The notes under the pieces were generated by a model. The model did not search any database and had not been told where the DNA came from. It saw nothing but the letters and a program-made list of their open reading frames with translations. From positions 310,001 to 374,000 of the forward strand of contig MQVO02000005.1 of the NCBI GenBank assembly GCA_001986395.2: a DNA stretch of 64,000 nucleotides. The letters run 5' to 3'. The DNA is from Irpex lacteus (Eukaryota > Basidiomycota > Agaricomycetes > Polyporales > Irpicaceae). The translations under genes and the position numbers were made by a program. Below, in pieces: positions 12,480 to 24,597 of the stretch (position 1 is its first letter; each line of letters starts with the position of its first letter).

Positions 12480-12791
12480 GACGTACCCAACCCATGCCTA
12501 TCATCCAAGGATCGCCAGACGATCACGCCAACCGTCCCAAAAGTACCATGAGCCCATACCCAAGCATAACCGACCCAATGGCGTACGCGACCTTCGCGTC
12601 AATATTGTTAGTGTCCGCGCTGCGTGTACCAGTATCTAAGGAGGAAGCCGGTCAGTCTGCTAAGACGAAATCTCTCCGATAGCGAGGGTGCCATGAACGC
12701 CAGGATGAGAGTGGATCTTCGGAAAGATGGAGGCGCGTTCGGTGTGTGGGGTACAGCAAAGTCTGACCATTCTGTCAGAGTCGAAGAATAA
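12480..12791 (+). pseudogene. 3' fragment of an orphan membrane-protein gene
   Basis: The end of this segment translates to MRVDLRKDGGAFGVWG, then ends in a stop. It matches the C-terminus of the intact gene at 31928-34164 (LRVGLRGDGSAFGVWG). Just upstream, ITDPMAYATFASILL and VPVSKEEAGQSA parallel LTNPLTLVAALF and VPPVSTEDAKKS of the intact gene. The two parts are in different frames, with the break near 12675, and no N-terminal part is present. A truncated, frameshifted copy is the simplest reading. Confidence 0.6.
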
Positions 12792-13842
12792 GTAGGCGGT
12801 AGCTGGCGTAGTATCCAGTCCCCATTCGGATCCGTCCTCTATGTTCGTACATGCCTTAAGCTTGCAAAGCTGCTGTTTTTCTTATCGTTCTGTTTTGGCC
12901 GGTGTCTATGTATTGCGTCGCGCATCTTTACGGATTGACGTTGCAGGACAATGTGCAGTGATGTCACCCAAAAGGTTCCGGCATGTCGCCCAGTACCAGG
13001 CGTAGTGGCGTCAGCTCCTACCTCTTATAGCAAGCTTCGGTACGGATGCAAATCATCAGAATGATCCGGGGCTGGCCTCAGCCTGAGCCTTTAGCACTTA
13101 GTCTCGGGACCTTTCGTCTTCAGCCTCCTTCAACCAACAACTGCGCTTCGCAGAAAGCGACGCTTTCTCCGTCCCACATCTTCTATGCGAATTCCTCGTT
13201 CCTCAGCTGTGGCCTTACTACTACACATCCCCTTCACCCGTCATGTGAGTGCAATTGTTCTCACATGACAGGATAAGGGGACTAGCTGTCCCTTCGTGCT
13301 CGATAAACGGAGCTTCATACATGTCGAGTGGCTGTTTCGAGGCATGGATCAACAGATGAGGACAAGCAGGGATATTGACGCGGCGAGAATCGAATTACGA
13401 GAGCACGCAGAAGGCACCAGAGCTACGAGCACTTTGGTATGCCTCGTTCACCACCTACTGGTAAGTGACAGTGAGTGCCTGCCCCAGTGCCAACATTGTC
13501 AACTACAATCTCCTCGTCATACATGTCGACGTTGAGCTCGCCTCCATGGCCATCCATCCATCTCGTCGCGTCTTTCTCGACTCGCTCGTACACCCATCAA
13601 ACAAGCGCCGACCGAGAGGGTACCTCCACCACGTGGACCTCGCTTCGATCAAACCTGCCGCAATTCTCCTGCCCTCTGATTGGCTCCTTGAAGGATGGCA
13701 AAGAGGACCTGCACGGTCACCGTTTGTTCACCCTCCTCAGCAGTCCTCTTTCCCTCGCAGTCGCTCCCTCCCCTCACTCTCACCCGCCCACCTGTGCGGT
13801 CCCTCCTCCCCTCCTCTTATTTCCACCGTTAAAAAAATAAAA
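12792..13842. other. Intergenic region upstream of the ZIP transporter
   Basis: The presumed ZIP promoter. Around 12960-13035 there is a segment resembling 31140-31200 (shared TGATGTCACC, AGGCGTAG, CCTCTTAT blocks), likely a dispersed repeat. The ZIP frame is open far upstream, but only the ATG at 13843 has an A-rich start context. Confidence 0.45.
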
Positions 13843-15469
13843 ATGGTATACCGGCGAAGCGACGTTGAAGTAGAAGATACAACATGCGGTGACTCCACTT
13901 CCTCGACCGACTTGCCTCTGCGCATCGCCTCCATTTTCGTGATTCTCGTAGGAGCGTCGTTCGGTGCTTTGTTCCCTGTGCTGTCACGACGAACGAAGTT
14001 TCTGCGGTCGAGGATACCGAAGGGGGTGTTTGATACGGCGAAGTACTTTGGATCTGGAGTTATCGTGCGTTGCGTTCATTAACCCATTACCGACTAAATC
14101 TGAAATATTAATCTGTGTGTACTGACGATTGATGATGATGTAGATAGCGACCGCATTCATACACCTCCTAAGCCCAGCGATCGAAGAGCTCGGCTCACCA
14201 TGTCTCTCGCCCGCATGGCACGAATACGTACGTCCCTCCACTCCCACCTCTCTCCTCCCCAAAAACACCCACTAAATTTCAATGAAATGATCACTCAGCC
14301 ATATGCACTCGGCCTCGCCCTCATCTCAATATTCTCCATCTTCCTCGTCGAGCTCGTCGCCATGCGCTGGGGCACCGCCAAACTAGCCGCCCTCGGCATC
14401 TCACCCTCGCACGACCACTCCCATTCTCCTCATTCTCCCCACTCACCCTCGCATGAGCACTCCCATACGCCCGAGTTGTCGTGCACTGTAGATCTGGAGG
14501 CTCCGCCGTCGGTTGGAGGAGCAGCAGAGACGGAGGTGGTGAAGGATCTGCCGTATTGCGGTGGTGTAACGGAGAAGCAAGCGGACGGGACCTCCGTAGG
14601 CGGGACGTCCGACGAGATCACCGTCGTCGAGAAGCAAGAACCGGCTCCTCCCTCCTCTGCCCCTACCCACTCTCCTCACTCCCACTCTCACCCCCCCTCC
14701 TCTTCCCCTCACCACGACCTCGAATCCGCCCACTCCCACTCCCCCTCCTCCGCCCACTCATCAGCAGCAGCAGCCTCCCACCTAGTAGGGATCGCCATCC
14801 TCGAATTCGGCGTCCTCCTGCACAGTTTCCTCATCGGTCTTACGCTCGCTGTGACGGAGAACTTTAGGGTGCTTTTTGTGGTGTTGGTTTTTCATCGTGC
14901 GTGTTTCCCTCTCTTTTTTCCTACTTCTCTTTCCTCTATCTTCTCTCCATTCGTTGCTTCGCTACTCGCTCGTTCGCTCGCGCCATACTGACTTCGTCGT
15001 GCAGAGACGTTCGAAGGCCTCGGCGTAGGCTCCCGCCTCGCCTACCTCTCCCTCCCTTCTTCTTCCCCTACCCACCGTCACTCAAATATCCCTATATGGG
15101 CAGCCCTAGCCTTCGGCATCACCACCCCCCTCGGCATAGCCATCGGCCTCGGCGTACGCGAGTCGTACAACCCCGGGAGCGCGAGTGCGAGCATCGTAAG
15201 CGGCGTGCTTGATGCGGTTAGTGCGGGGATTTTGGTGTATACTGGGTTGGTTGAGGTGCGTTTGTGTCTCTACTTCTCTGTCCCCCTTGTTTCTTCAATT
15301 GGGCAGTGGTTTAAAGGAGATGAACTGACGGTTGATGTAGCTCCTGGCACACGATTTCCTGTTCAACCCCGCGATGATGCAGGACGCGTCGAACGCAGAG
15401 GTGGCGTATGCTGTTGGGTCTGTTATGCTTGGGTGTGGGCTTATGGCGCTTTTGGGGCGGTGGGCGTGA
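13843..15469 (+). CDS. ZIP family zinc/metal transporter (Zrt-type)
   Basis: Five exons (13843-14064, 14144-14227, 14299-14896, 15005-15255, 15341-15469) give 427 residues with all phases consistent. Membrane segments seen: IASIFVILVGASFGALFPVL, GVIIATAFIHLLSP, ALISIFSIFLVELVA, then a His/Ser-rich loop (HDHSHSPHSPHS and HSPHSHSHPP), then HLVGIAILEFGVLLHSFLIG. The metal-site motif HQTFEGLGVGSRLA spans the exon 3/4 junction. Two more helices include FGITTPLGIAIGLGVRE. The conserved His and Glu of helices IV and V and the His-rich cytosolic loop identify a ZIP importer of the Zrt1/Zrt2 type at the plasma or vacuolar membrane. The start is the ATG in AAAAATGG. Substrate is presumed zinc; iron or manganese cannot be excluded. 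Confidence 0.95.
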
Positions 15470-16883
15470 TCAGCTAGGTCTCAGATCTCAGGATTAGGAG
15501 TTGGGTTTCGGGTGCACATCGGGGATACGTTTGCAAGTGTTCGGACTTCCGTATGGTGCCTCGCTGACTTGCCAGTGCTTGGCTTGAAGAACGCGATTTC
15601 GTGCATGGGGACGCGCACACAGCCAGATAGCTCGGTATCGAGCTCCCACTTCGTACCTACGACCCTACCATGACGGTTGAGGGGTCCTATGGTGGTACAC
15701 TCTTGCACAGGAAGCTCGGGAGAGTGGTCATCAACTCGGATGCGAGGGTGGTATGTAGGAAAACTTCTGTATATGAGTAGGAGAGGTACGGGAGACGTAG
15801 TGGCACACGATGATGGACGATGCGGACTATGAAGATGAAGTCGATGTATTTGTACGGGATGTAGTGTAGTGCTTACATACTGCTCACTGCGTAAGTGTAG
15901 TTGTGGTGACAGTAGACATCATGAAGAATGTATTGTTAGCACATTCGGAGATGAGACGAATCATCTGAAAGCATTGTGCTGTTCTGTATACCGTGACGAC
16001 CAGATGAGCCTTTGAGCTTTACAGGAATGGTACCACCGTTCAACGTTCAGGTTAAGCTGCACAGGTGAGAAGTTATAATTGCCTGCAACTACCTGTCAGG
16101 TCGTAGACGTCCGGCAAGCCCTCGCTATATGGTTCCAGTGAAGGGAAGGTTAGTGGGTGACAGGTCGACGCTGCACATCAAGTGATGACCCCGCACCATT
16201 AGTGACTACATGTATATGTACCCATAGGCCTGCTTCCCTTCTAGTATACAGCTGCAAGGACCCCCACAGCTTCTCCCTGCCTATGTCGTCGTCGTCGTCG
16301 TCGTCGTCCGCACAGTTGTAGTCTTGTTAGACACAGCTTCCGGAAGGGACTTCTTACATTGCAGAGACTAGCCTGATCGCAGGAAGGCTTGAACGTCATG
16401 ATAGAGCTCGTTTATACGGTTTAGGGGATACTTATGTGATTGTCGAAGAGAGGAAAAAAGTAGCACACGGCTTCAAGGCCGTGGTGACTCGAGGAAGAGC
16501 GATCCACAATTTGACGGCGGTTCACACTCGAGAAAGTTTTGGAGACGGAAGTAAAATCACGTCCAGACGATTCGGTCGCTTTGCCCAGCGTACTTACTAT
16601 AAGAGGCAGAAGATAGCGTCACTACGCCTGCTGCAAGATGACGTCATGGGTTATAAGTTCGTATTGCGCCCAACAGTACACTGTGATAGGGGAAGGCATG
16701 GGATTTAACCGTCACCCAGTTGAGCAAGCCAGAGTTTTACCCTTACTAGGAGAAGCTTGAATGACAAACTGTTGAAGTTATGTTTCTAAACTCAATACGA
16801 CCCCTTCCAAGTCGCCGGCTTGAATCACGCGTCATTGAGTCGAGGATAGAGGCAATTGACACAGGCTGCGACTACCGCATCAG
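15470..16883. other. Intergenic region between ZIP and TPR-CHAT copy 3
   Basis: About 1.4 kb without a supportable gene. A minus-strand 75-codon frame at 15481-15708 looks mildly protein-like (RHGRVVGTKWELDTELSG) but I recognise no family, and it may be a relic. A trinucleotide repeat lies at 16285-16308. Confidence 0.45.
16285..16308. repeat. (GTC)8 microsatellite
   Basis: Eight uninterrupted GTC units in non-coding sequence 3' of TPR-CHAT copy 3. Confidence 0.95.
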
Positions 16884-19800
16884 TCATACGCCGAAATGTA
16901 CGAAAGGAACCCATCGCAGGAGCTTTTTCTCGTCAGTCTTCAAGTTCTGACATAGAAATAGTATCGCCTCGTGCAAAGCATAAGCGGGCTCGAGTCCTTT
17001 CCCTGACACAACTTGCTGAGCCATAACCTCGTAGAACTTCTGCGCGACGATCGGCGCACATTCGTCGCTAATAGACCACATCGTGCCGATAACGCTCTTG
17101 TACCCCACAGTGAGCATCCCAGCAGCAAGATGTACCGCTTCTTCTGAGAGCTTTTTATCTCCCGTAGCGGTTTGGCATGCGGAGAGCACTGCGAGTTCTG
17201 CATGAGGAAGGGCCGTAGACATCAACTTCGACAGTTTGAGCTTTCCGTCGAAGAGCACGAAGGCGCTGTTGGTCGCGTCACCGTCGGGAGATTGTATACC
17301 GTGACACGCGAGGTGGACCCATTCGTGTGTTCTCATGTCTTCGAGAACTGCGGTGATTGTGCCTTGTGAGCGGCTTAAGGTTTTGCTGGTAGAGAGGATG
17401 TTTCGAATGGTTGACACCTCTGTTTCCGTTCCGTAGATTTTCCCATAGCCAGGTGTATCTGGCTGCGAGACGAGCAGAACCTTCGGAGTCTGGCCGTTAT
17501 CGCGTGCTCGGATACGAGGCTTGAGCAACGATTCAAGCGTAGGAGTATAGGAAGATACAGCGTAGTCCATAACGGTCTGGGAGCGTGTACCATCATTCGT
17601 CTTCGGATAGATTCCAGCAGCATGAAGAGGTAAGAAGACGAGCGGGCCGGTGAGGCACCAAGTAATATGTGGGATCCTGGCTGCGCTTGACTCTAGATTG
17701 GTGGTGGGTAACTGTAATGAGAGATCGTAAGAAACGTGATGTCCTGCAGCGAGGAGATCGATATTCGAGAACCTCACCAGCTCACGGGCAACGTCAATTA
17801 TGGGTTTAACCACCAGCGTCCACAAATCAGAGAGTATACGATGCAATGGGTCAATCTCATTTCGAGTCCTGCCCACTGTGTATCCTCCCCTGTCGAGCTC
17901 GTCATCTTTGTATTCGTCCCGAAAACGACTAAGCAAGCGTTCAGCCTTGAGAGCCGACCAGAGTCGTGTCTGGAGCTTCTTCGCGATATCCTCCGAGAAG
18001 TCGGTGAGTGGTACGTGGGCGACATCAGCAGGGTGATATAAGATTAACGCGTCGCACCTAGACTCATGGACATTGACGAGAACGACCGGCCCAGTTGCGC
18101 AAGCTTTGACGAGCTGCGTGAACCTTTTAGGCCGAAGGAAGTCTGCAAAGCCGTCTAGGTTTCGAATCTTCTCTATCACCTTTTCGAATTCCAGAGCAAG
18201 GCTGTAGGAAGTTCGCGTTCGAGCCTCCAGAGATTCGGATGCACTTGGATCAGAGCTGAGCTCCGTCAAATGCGTATCGTCAATTTGCAAAGCATGTTGC
18301 AGAGCTCGAGAGATTCGATCGAGGTCAGAGGCGAGTTGTTGATCACGCCTGCGAAGTTCATCGAGTGTGGGTCGTATTTGCAGAACTTGAGACCACACGA
18401 TCGATCGACCATTCTCGAGCCATTCAACGGCTCTTGTGTACTGTCCAGCGGCGATAGCGGCAGCAGCAGCTCTGTTCGCCACGGTTCCGAGCTTGATTAT
18501 CTCCTCGTATCGTTTAGATATGTTGTGACCGAGCCAGGCCACTCGCGGAACTAGATTAAGAATCTCTTCGTATATCTCCAACAGTGGCACCTTCGGGCAG
18601 GCTGTGAGGGGAAGACGGGGCTCCAAGTTGACATACTCAAGCCCCGCTTTTAACCTCTCCCAAGGAAGGCCGGATTTCTCTCGTAACGCGTCTGAGAGTG
18701 AATGGAGGGCGTTCTCTATATCATTAGCTTGCGCATGAGGGGAGTTGAACCTAGCACGAAGCAGACGACCAAGAATGAGAAAGGTAGTTGTTCGATGCGG
18801 ATGTCCAGATGCCAGGAGGTCGCGCGAACGTGTCATGAGAGTAATGGCCTCGTTTAGATCTGCCACATTTTTCGTGACATGATGATAGCGAGACCAGAAG
18901 CAATGGCTGAGGTTATGAAGCAGCATCTGCATACCCTGGCCTGGGTCCCTATCGCCGGAGAGGTCGATAGCACGAGTCAAGGAAGCAATAGCTTTTTCGA
19001 TATCGGCGCCATGCTTTGTGCGCCGGAACCGTATTTCTAGGGTACAGCCAAGGTTGCTCAGCCATGAGGGCTTCCTCGAATCTCCATCTTCAGTCTGCTC
19101 AATAGCCTGAGACTGAAACGAGATGGCGTCTTCAAGGCTCTGTGAGTCTTCCACAAGACGATATCGGGCCACCAAGGAGACACTCAGCTGGCTGAGTAAG
19201 TGAGGTTTGACGGGATAGTCGTCCGGAGAGATCTCGACGGCTCGAGTGCGACACAAGATGGCCTCCTCCAGGTCCGCGTTGTTTCCGAGGTACTCAAATC
19301 GAGTGTGCAGCGAATTGGCGAGACTATCTAGCCATTGAGGCATGGCTGGGTTCCTATCTGATGAGAGATTCACCGCACGAGCCTTGTACACCGTCGACTG
19401 CTGTAAATCCAAGAGGTCGCCCAGGCGTTCGAACCGCAGTCGTAAAGCGTTACCAAGGTTGATTAGACGTTGTGGCATCATCGTGTGGCCGTTGGGAGTT
19501 AACGCTATCGAGCGAGCTTTGTGCGAAATTGCATTCTGTAAGTCATCGATGTTTCCTGTTCGCTCAAATCGCAGCTGCAATGCATTGCCGAGGTTGCTCA
19601 GCTGATTTGACTTCTCTGTGTCCTCATCCGACAGCGCATCTACCGCGCGAGTCTTGAGCAAAATCGACTGCTCCAAGTCAGCAAGGCGCCCCAGACGCCT
19701 ATATCGCAACTCCAAACAGTTGCCGAGGTTGGCCAACCAGGGTAACTTCCTTCGCTCACCATCCTGAGCAAGATCAAGAAGCCCTGTAAAAATTGCAATA

Positions 19801-20725
19801 GCCGCCTCGAGATCTTCAAGGGCTCCTACGTGGCCGAATCGCACCAGTAGCGAGATACCAAGGCTATTTAGACGCAGAGGTCTGGATGGATGGCCTCCTG
19901 GTGTCAAGGTCACTGCGGAAGTCTGAAGTGCGATAGCCTTTTCGAGGAGTGCGACGTCGCCTTCACGGTCAAACTGCGAACGTAGACAGCCACCGAGGCT
20001 GTTCAGATAAGCCGGCTTGCTTGGGTGCCCATCCTGGGTCAGCTCTACCGCCTGTGTATGGAAAACGGCTGCTTCCGTAAGGTCAGAAAGGCTTCCAGAG
20101 AATTTGGATCGTAGTTCGAGTGCGTCGCCTATGTTACTACATAAGTAAGGCTTGACGGGATGTGATTCGGGAGTGGTGCTGAGTGCTGTAGTGAACTGTG
20201 TGATCGCTTGATCGAGGTCTGGTAGGTGACCAAGTCGCTTGAACCGCGAGATTAACGAACCGCCAACAGTGTTTAGGCAGACTGGCTTCATCGTATGGTC
20301 GTCCATTGAGAGTGTGACCGCCTGCGAGGCGTTGGCGATGGACTCTTCCAAGTCTGGCAAGTAGTCTAGACGCTTGAACCTTGCGTGTAATACTATCGCA
20401 AGCTGGTTGAGAATACTAATTGTCTTGGACGCCTCGTCTGGCTCTAAAACAGCAGCAGAACGCAAAGCTGTGATGGAAGTGTGGAGGTCATGGAGATTGC
20501 CTTGCGCAATATATCGCTCATACGCAGCCTCCCCTGTCATGACAAGCCGCGCACGAAGGGGAAGACTATCAACGGACCTGGCCGGAGGTTCACAAGCCTA
20601 CTCCAACAAAGGTAACAGCAGCACAAGACAGTGAGTAAAAAGGACCCTAAGCTATGTAAAATCATGCTTACAGATGGATGGCTTTCTCCCGGACATAGAT
20701 CTTCAGTGCTTGCTGGCTTCTGCAT
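16884..20725 (-). CDS. TPR-CHAT protein, copy 3
   Basis: Two exons, 20725-20672 and 20597-16884, give 1255 residues. The intron (GTAAGC donor, TAG acceptor) joins in phase 0 and restores the leader PARSVDSLPLRARLVMTGE ahead of the repeats. About a dozen TPR-like repeats run to roughly residue 640 (for example RLINLGNALRLRFERLGDLL). The CHAT domain carries HLACHG and VLSACQTATG, then VGTMWSISDECAP. Unlike copies 1 and 2, there is no intron between the TPR and CHAT parts; instead the linker is longer. A likely 5' UTR intron starts at about 20833 (GTGAGT) with acceptor near 20775; an in-frame ATG at 20830 would give an alternative, longer N-terminus. Function is inferred only from the domains. 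Confidence 0.9.
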
Positions 20726-21919
20726 TGTAACTTGGATACGCGTGGGTGATTGGACCGAAGGTCTGAAATGAAGGTGTACGTTCGAGCTTAACTCAGTCAG
20801 AGTCAATCCTGGACACGTAGGGCTGACCAATACTCACCTGGACGTTGGCGAAGTCTGAGACTTCGAAGGGTCTCGCACTTCAGATGCGCAGGCCTTATGA
20901 ACACAGACGACGTGTCTGCTACGGCGATGCGATGCACTTGAGATAATCACTGTTTCTGGGATGTAGTTGGGAAGAATCCAAGGAAGCCTTTTGTCTCCTT
21001 GGAAGATTCAAGAGACGCGGTGGATAAGGTTTGGAAGTTCAACGATGTCAGCGAAACGTGTGAAAGACGCACCCTCTTTCTATTCAGATGCACGAGACCT
21101 GGAAATCGCGAGTTTGCCTCATGTACCTAATACTTTGGCCATTGTATGAAGTCTGGAAACTGTGAGTTTGATTGTACAGTTCTTATGCGATACCAACGAG
21201 AGACTTACGGAGACCCGCGGATGCATGTGTCAGCACCAGTACTGACGTCCACGCATGGAAAACACCCGTAGAGAAGCGGTGACGCTATGTAACAATATTC
21301 AAAGAAACTTATATAGTTCCCATAGCATGCTCATATATGTCCACAATGCAGTGTGAACAGGTAGGAAGCCCAACAATCATTCACCGTTTGACGGTTAACA
21401 TTTACCTTCCAGCAGCCTAACTCACAGTGTCCAGGGTCTGTTAAACAACAATGTGGCACAAACCGCAGCTTTATTGTTATATCCGCACGATTCCAAGGGC
21501 AAAATTGCCACACCGTGGGCAGTAGTCTTGTCGACCTCTCTTTCGCGATCGATGCGGGCACTGCTGCCAGGACAGCAATTGAAATAATTGAGATGTCAGT
21601 GGCTGAGAGAGCAACCCTACGTTTATTGTTGCCAGTTGATAGGACACCAGGCCGTGGTGGGTCTTGCAGTGCTGTTGTCGTGATAGTGCGATGGTAGCGT
21701 CCGAGTTCAAGCTTTCAAGTTCGAGTTCATGATCAAGTCAGTCCCAAATATTGCCAAGTGAGGCACTAGGGTTACCTCGGAGATTCCCGATAGTGATCCA
21801 GAGCGTAAAGCGCCCATAAGTCCCTTACGCAGCGGCTTTGAGCTCACGAGCGAACAGCCGCGACCCTCCTCTTCACAACGTCGACACCGCCGACGACCAC
21901 GACGACCTCGCAAACCTCC
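20726..21919. other. Divergent intergenic region, TPR-CHAT copy 3 / RhoGAP
   Basis: The two flanking genes are transcribed away from each other, so both promoters should lie here. No additional gene, RNA or repeat is recognised. Confidence 0.45.
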
Positions 21920-24597
21920 ATGGTAGCAACGATGAGCGAGGAAGGCTATCCATCGTCCTGGGACCACGCAGACAGCGAACCTCAAACCTCAAACCACGGG
22001 CACGGATACGACAGAATGCCTCCTTCGCAACCCTACTATTCTCGAGAATCTCTCGACGTTCCCCTCACTCCCACAAAGTCTATTTCTCCCCCGCGCTCGA
22101 GCGCAGAATCACCAACAAGGTCGACACATACAAAGTGGCGAGATAGCTCGATACCAATTGTCCCTAATGGATCAGTTGCCGATACTGAGACCCTGGTGGA
22201 CTCAAATTTTGATGAGACTGTGTTACGAGCGTTGTGTGACCTCGATGTGCGTTATGTACTCTATCATTCTTTGTGTCAATGTCTAATACAGTACGCAATG
22301 CATAGTGCGGAGTACCGTTGCTGCTCGACCGAATAAAACAGAGCATGACATCTTGCAAGGAGGTATCAACATTTCTGAAGAAGCGTGCAGCATTAGAGGA
22401 AGAATATGGGCGAAGTATGCACAAATTAGTTAAAGCAACCTCAGAAGCATATACAGTTAACGACGGGAAAGCCGGGTAAGTCAACACGAAACCTACCTTG
22501 GCTGCATGTTTAACTTTCTGCAGTTCCTTTGTGGCAGCCTGGCGATCGTCGCTGAAACTTCATGAGACCATCGCTGATGCACGGATTGCGTATGCGAAGA
22601 ACCTCAACGAGATGAGCAACGAACTGGTGGAGATTATCTCGAAGACCGAGCAGACGAGAAAATCGGTGCGTCACGCTGATCATCTTCCGTGATAGACTTC
22701 TCATGAGATATATTCCTGTTCCCAGACGAAGGATCTTGCTGGCCGGTACGAACGTGCCCTCCAGGAAGCAGAATCGGCGACAGAGAAAAGCAAGAACAGA
22801 GTAGAGATGACTGCTGAGGAACTGGAGAGGGTGCTTTTGCATAAGGAAGGCGAGTCAGCACGAGACGCAGGTTTCCAAGCCCGATCACCAGTTTCTATGG
22901 GAGGGAGTGGTAAGCGAGCGATAGGGAAAGCAGTGGCCAAGGGAGGTCTGCTGTTGAAGGGCAAGAACCCACAGAACGTTCGTACGACCTACATATGCAT
23001 ACTTGTCTACGCTCATGCTGGAAGTGTCATTAGATACAACGCCAAGAAGACGATGTTCGATCACGGATGTCGGCTGCATCCGACGCATATCGCAAGAACG
23101 TCACTGATACCCAAGCAATACGACAGGAGTATTTCAATTTCCAGTTACCTCGAATACTAAGGGTATGCCAGACCGCATGGAAGTACATCGCTGTTACTGA
23201 AGCGTGTCTCGTGACAGGCCTTGCAACAATGCGCGAATGATATTGACCTAGGCACGCAGTATCATATGATACGTTATGCGTTCCTGTACGAGCGGTCGGT
23301 ACTGAACGATGGTAACACACTAGCCCCAACGAATGAAGGTACGTTGTCCCTTATACTTTGTGACGTTATCTCATCGTGTCCCATGACCTAGATTCGCCGG
23401 GGCTGAAGGCTATCATCGAATCCATCGACAACAGAGGCGACTTCAAGACGTACATGCAGCATTATGCTTTCGCACATGGTGGAATGCACTCCAAGGGACC
23501 AAGGCGAGAAGGCCCTCGAGAAGACGGTTACGTACGTCTCTTTCTACTATTCACGTTTCTATCATGCTTACGGGCTGCAATCGTTTAGCTACCGACGCTC
23601 TCAGCAATGGCAACAGCGCATTATCCCGCAGGTTCACCGAACACCTCACACTCGCATGCAGCGGACAAAGGCCGGCCGACGTTCGGTATAGACTTAGCAG
23701 AGCAGATGATCCGGGATGACGTTGACGTACCTCCGATCATGGTCAAGTGCTGCGAGGCCATTGAGAAGTACGGTCTAAAGTATCAGGGCGTATATCGCAT
23801 CGGCGGCACGCTCGTCAAGGTCAAGGAGCTACGAGAAAAACTAGACAAAGGTCCGTGACGCCTCTCACGGCTATATATCGCGCATAGACTTTGATACTGA
23901 ATCTGCTATTTCAGACTTGAATGCAGTGGATTTGGACGCGGAGGAATGGTCGTCCGATATTAGCGTGGTTACTAGTGTTTTGAAGCAGTGGTTACGAGAA
24001 CTGCCCAACCCGCTGATGACATACGAGTTGCACGAAGCCTTCCTCGACGCTGCCCGTGAGTTCCATCAAGTATCATTCAACATCGCTCCGTGTATGCTCA
24101 TACGTGCCTAGGAAATGACAACGAGAGGTTACGTCACATCCGACTACACGAACGCATCAACGACCTTCCGGATCCCAACTATGCCACCGTCAAATACTTC
24201 ATGGGTCACCTGCACACGTCAGTTCTCTACTCTATTCCCGCACGCTCCCCCATTTATCCGCCTTTCAATGGCAATGCGCAATACTGACTCTTGTGATGTT
24301 TGTTTGCTGTAGTATCGCCGAGCACGAGGCGGACAACGCCATGTCTGTGCAGAACCTTGCTATCGTGTTCGGCCCGACGTTGTTCAAGCAGGCTCAGCCA
24401 GGGACGAACGGCCAGATCAACGGTATGGCGGACGCGCCGTTGCAGAACAAGGTACGTTCCGCATTTTGCATTTTGGCACACGCTACTCAGAACTGACGGG
24501 GAAACTAAACTGAAATGTAACTGTACAGGCTATTGAGACGATTCTCGAACACTATCGGGACATCTTCGTCGATGACGAACAGGGACAGGAAGAGTGA
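21920..24597 (+). CDS. RGD1: F-BAR and RhoGAP domain protein, Rgd1-like
   Basis: Twelve exons (21920-22246, 22306-22475, 22524-22665, 22726-22977, 23034-23162, 23218-23338, 23392-23526, 23605-23850, 23915-24055, 24112-24217, 24313-24451, 24529-24597) give 658 residues in consistent phase. A Ser/Pro-rich head of about 105 residues precedes an F-BAR domain (LLLDRIKQSMTSCKE, ALEEEYGRSMHKL, YARI-like helices, FQLPRILR) to about residue 380. A RhoGAP domain (about 450-650) follows, with the arginine finger in GVYRIGG and with KQWLRELPNPLMTYEL and NLAIVFGPTL. F-BAR domains bind curved membrane and RhoGAP switches off Rho GTPases. Yeast Rgd1 (similar length) controls Rho3/Rho4 in polarised growth. 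The exon 7 donor is GTTACG; a GTACGT five bases later is stronger but breaks the frame. The second ATG at 21932 is an alternative start. Confidence 0.93.

Noticed and set aside
13465..13842. N-terminal extension of the ZIP transporter
   Set aside because: The frame is open, but the sequence is Ser/Pro-rich without a family match and begins at GTG. The ATG at 13843 has a good context just before the conserved region.
8..20725. A gasdermin-like or HeLo-domain partner gene next to the TPR-CHAT genes
   Set aside because: I looked for one because CHAT proteases can cleave gasdermins, but the intervening genes are PAQR, ZIP and two relics; no such product is encoded.
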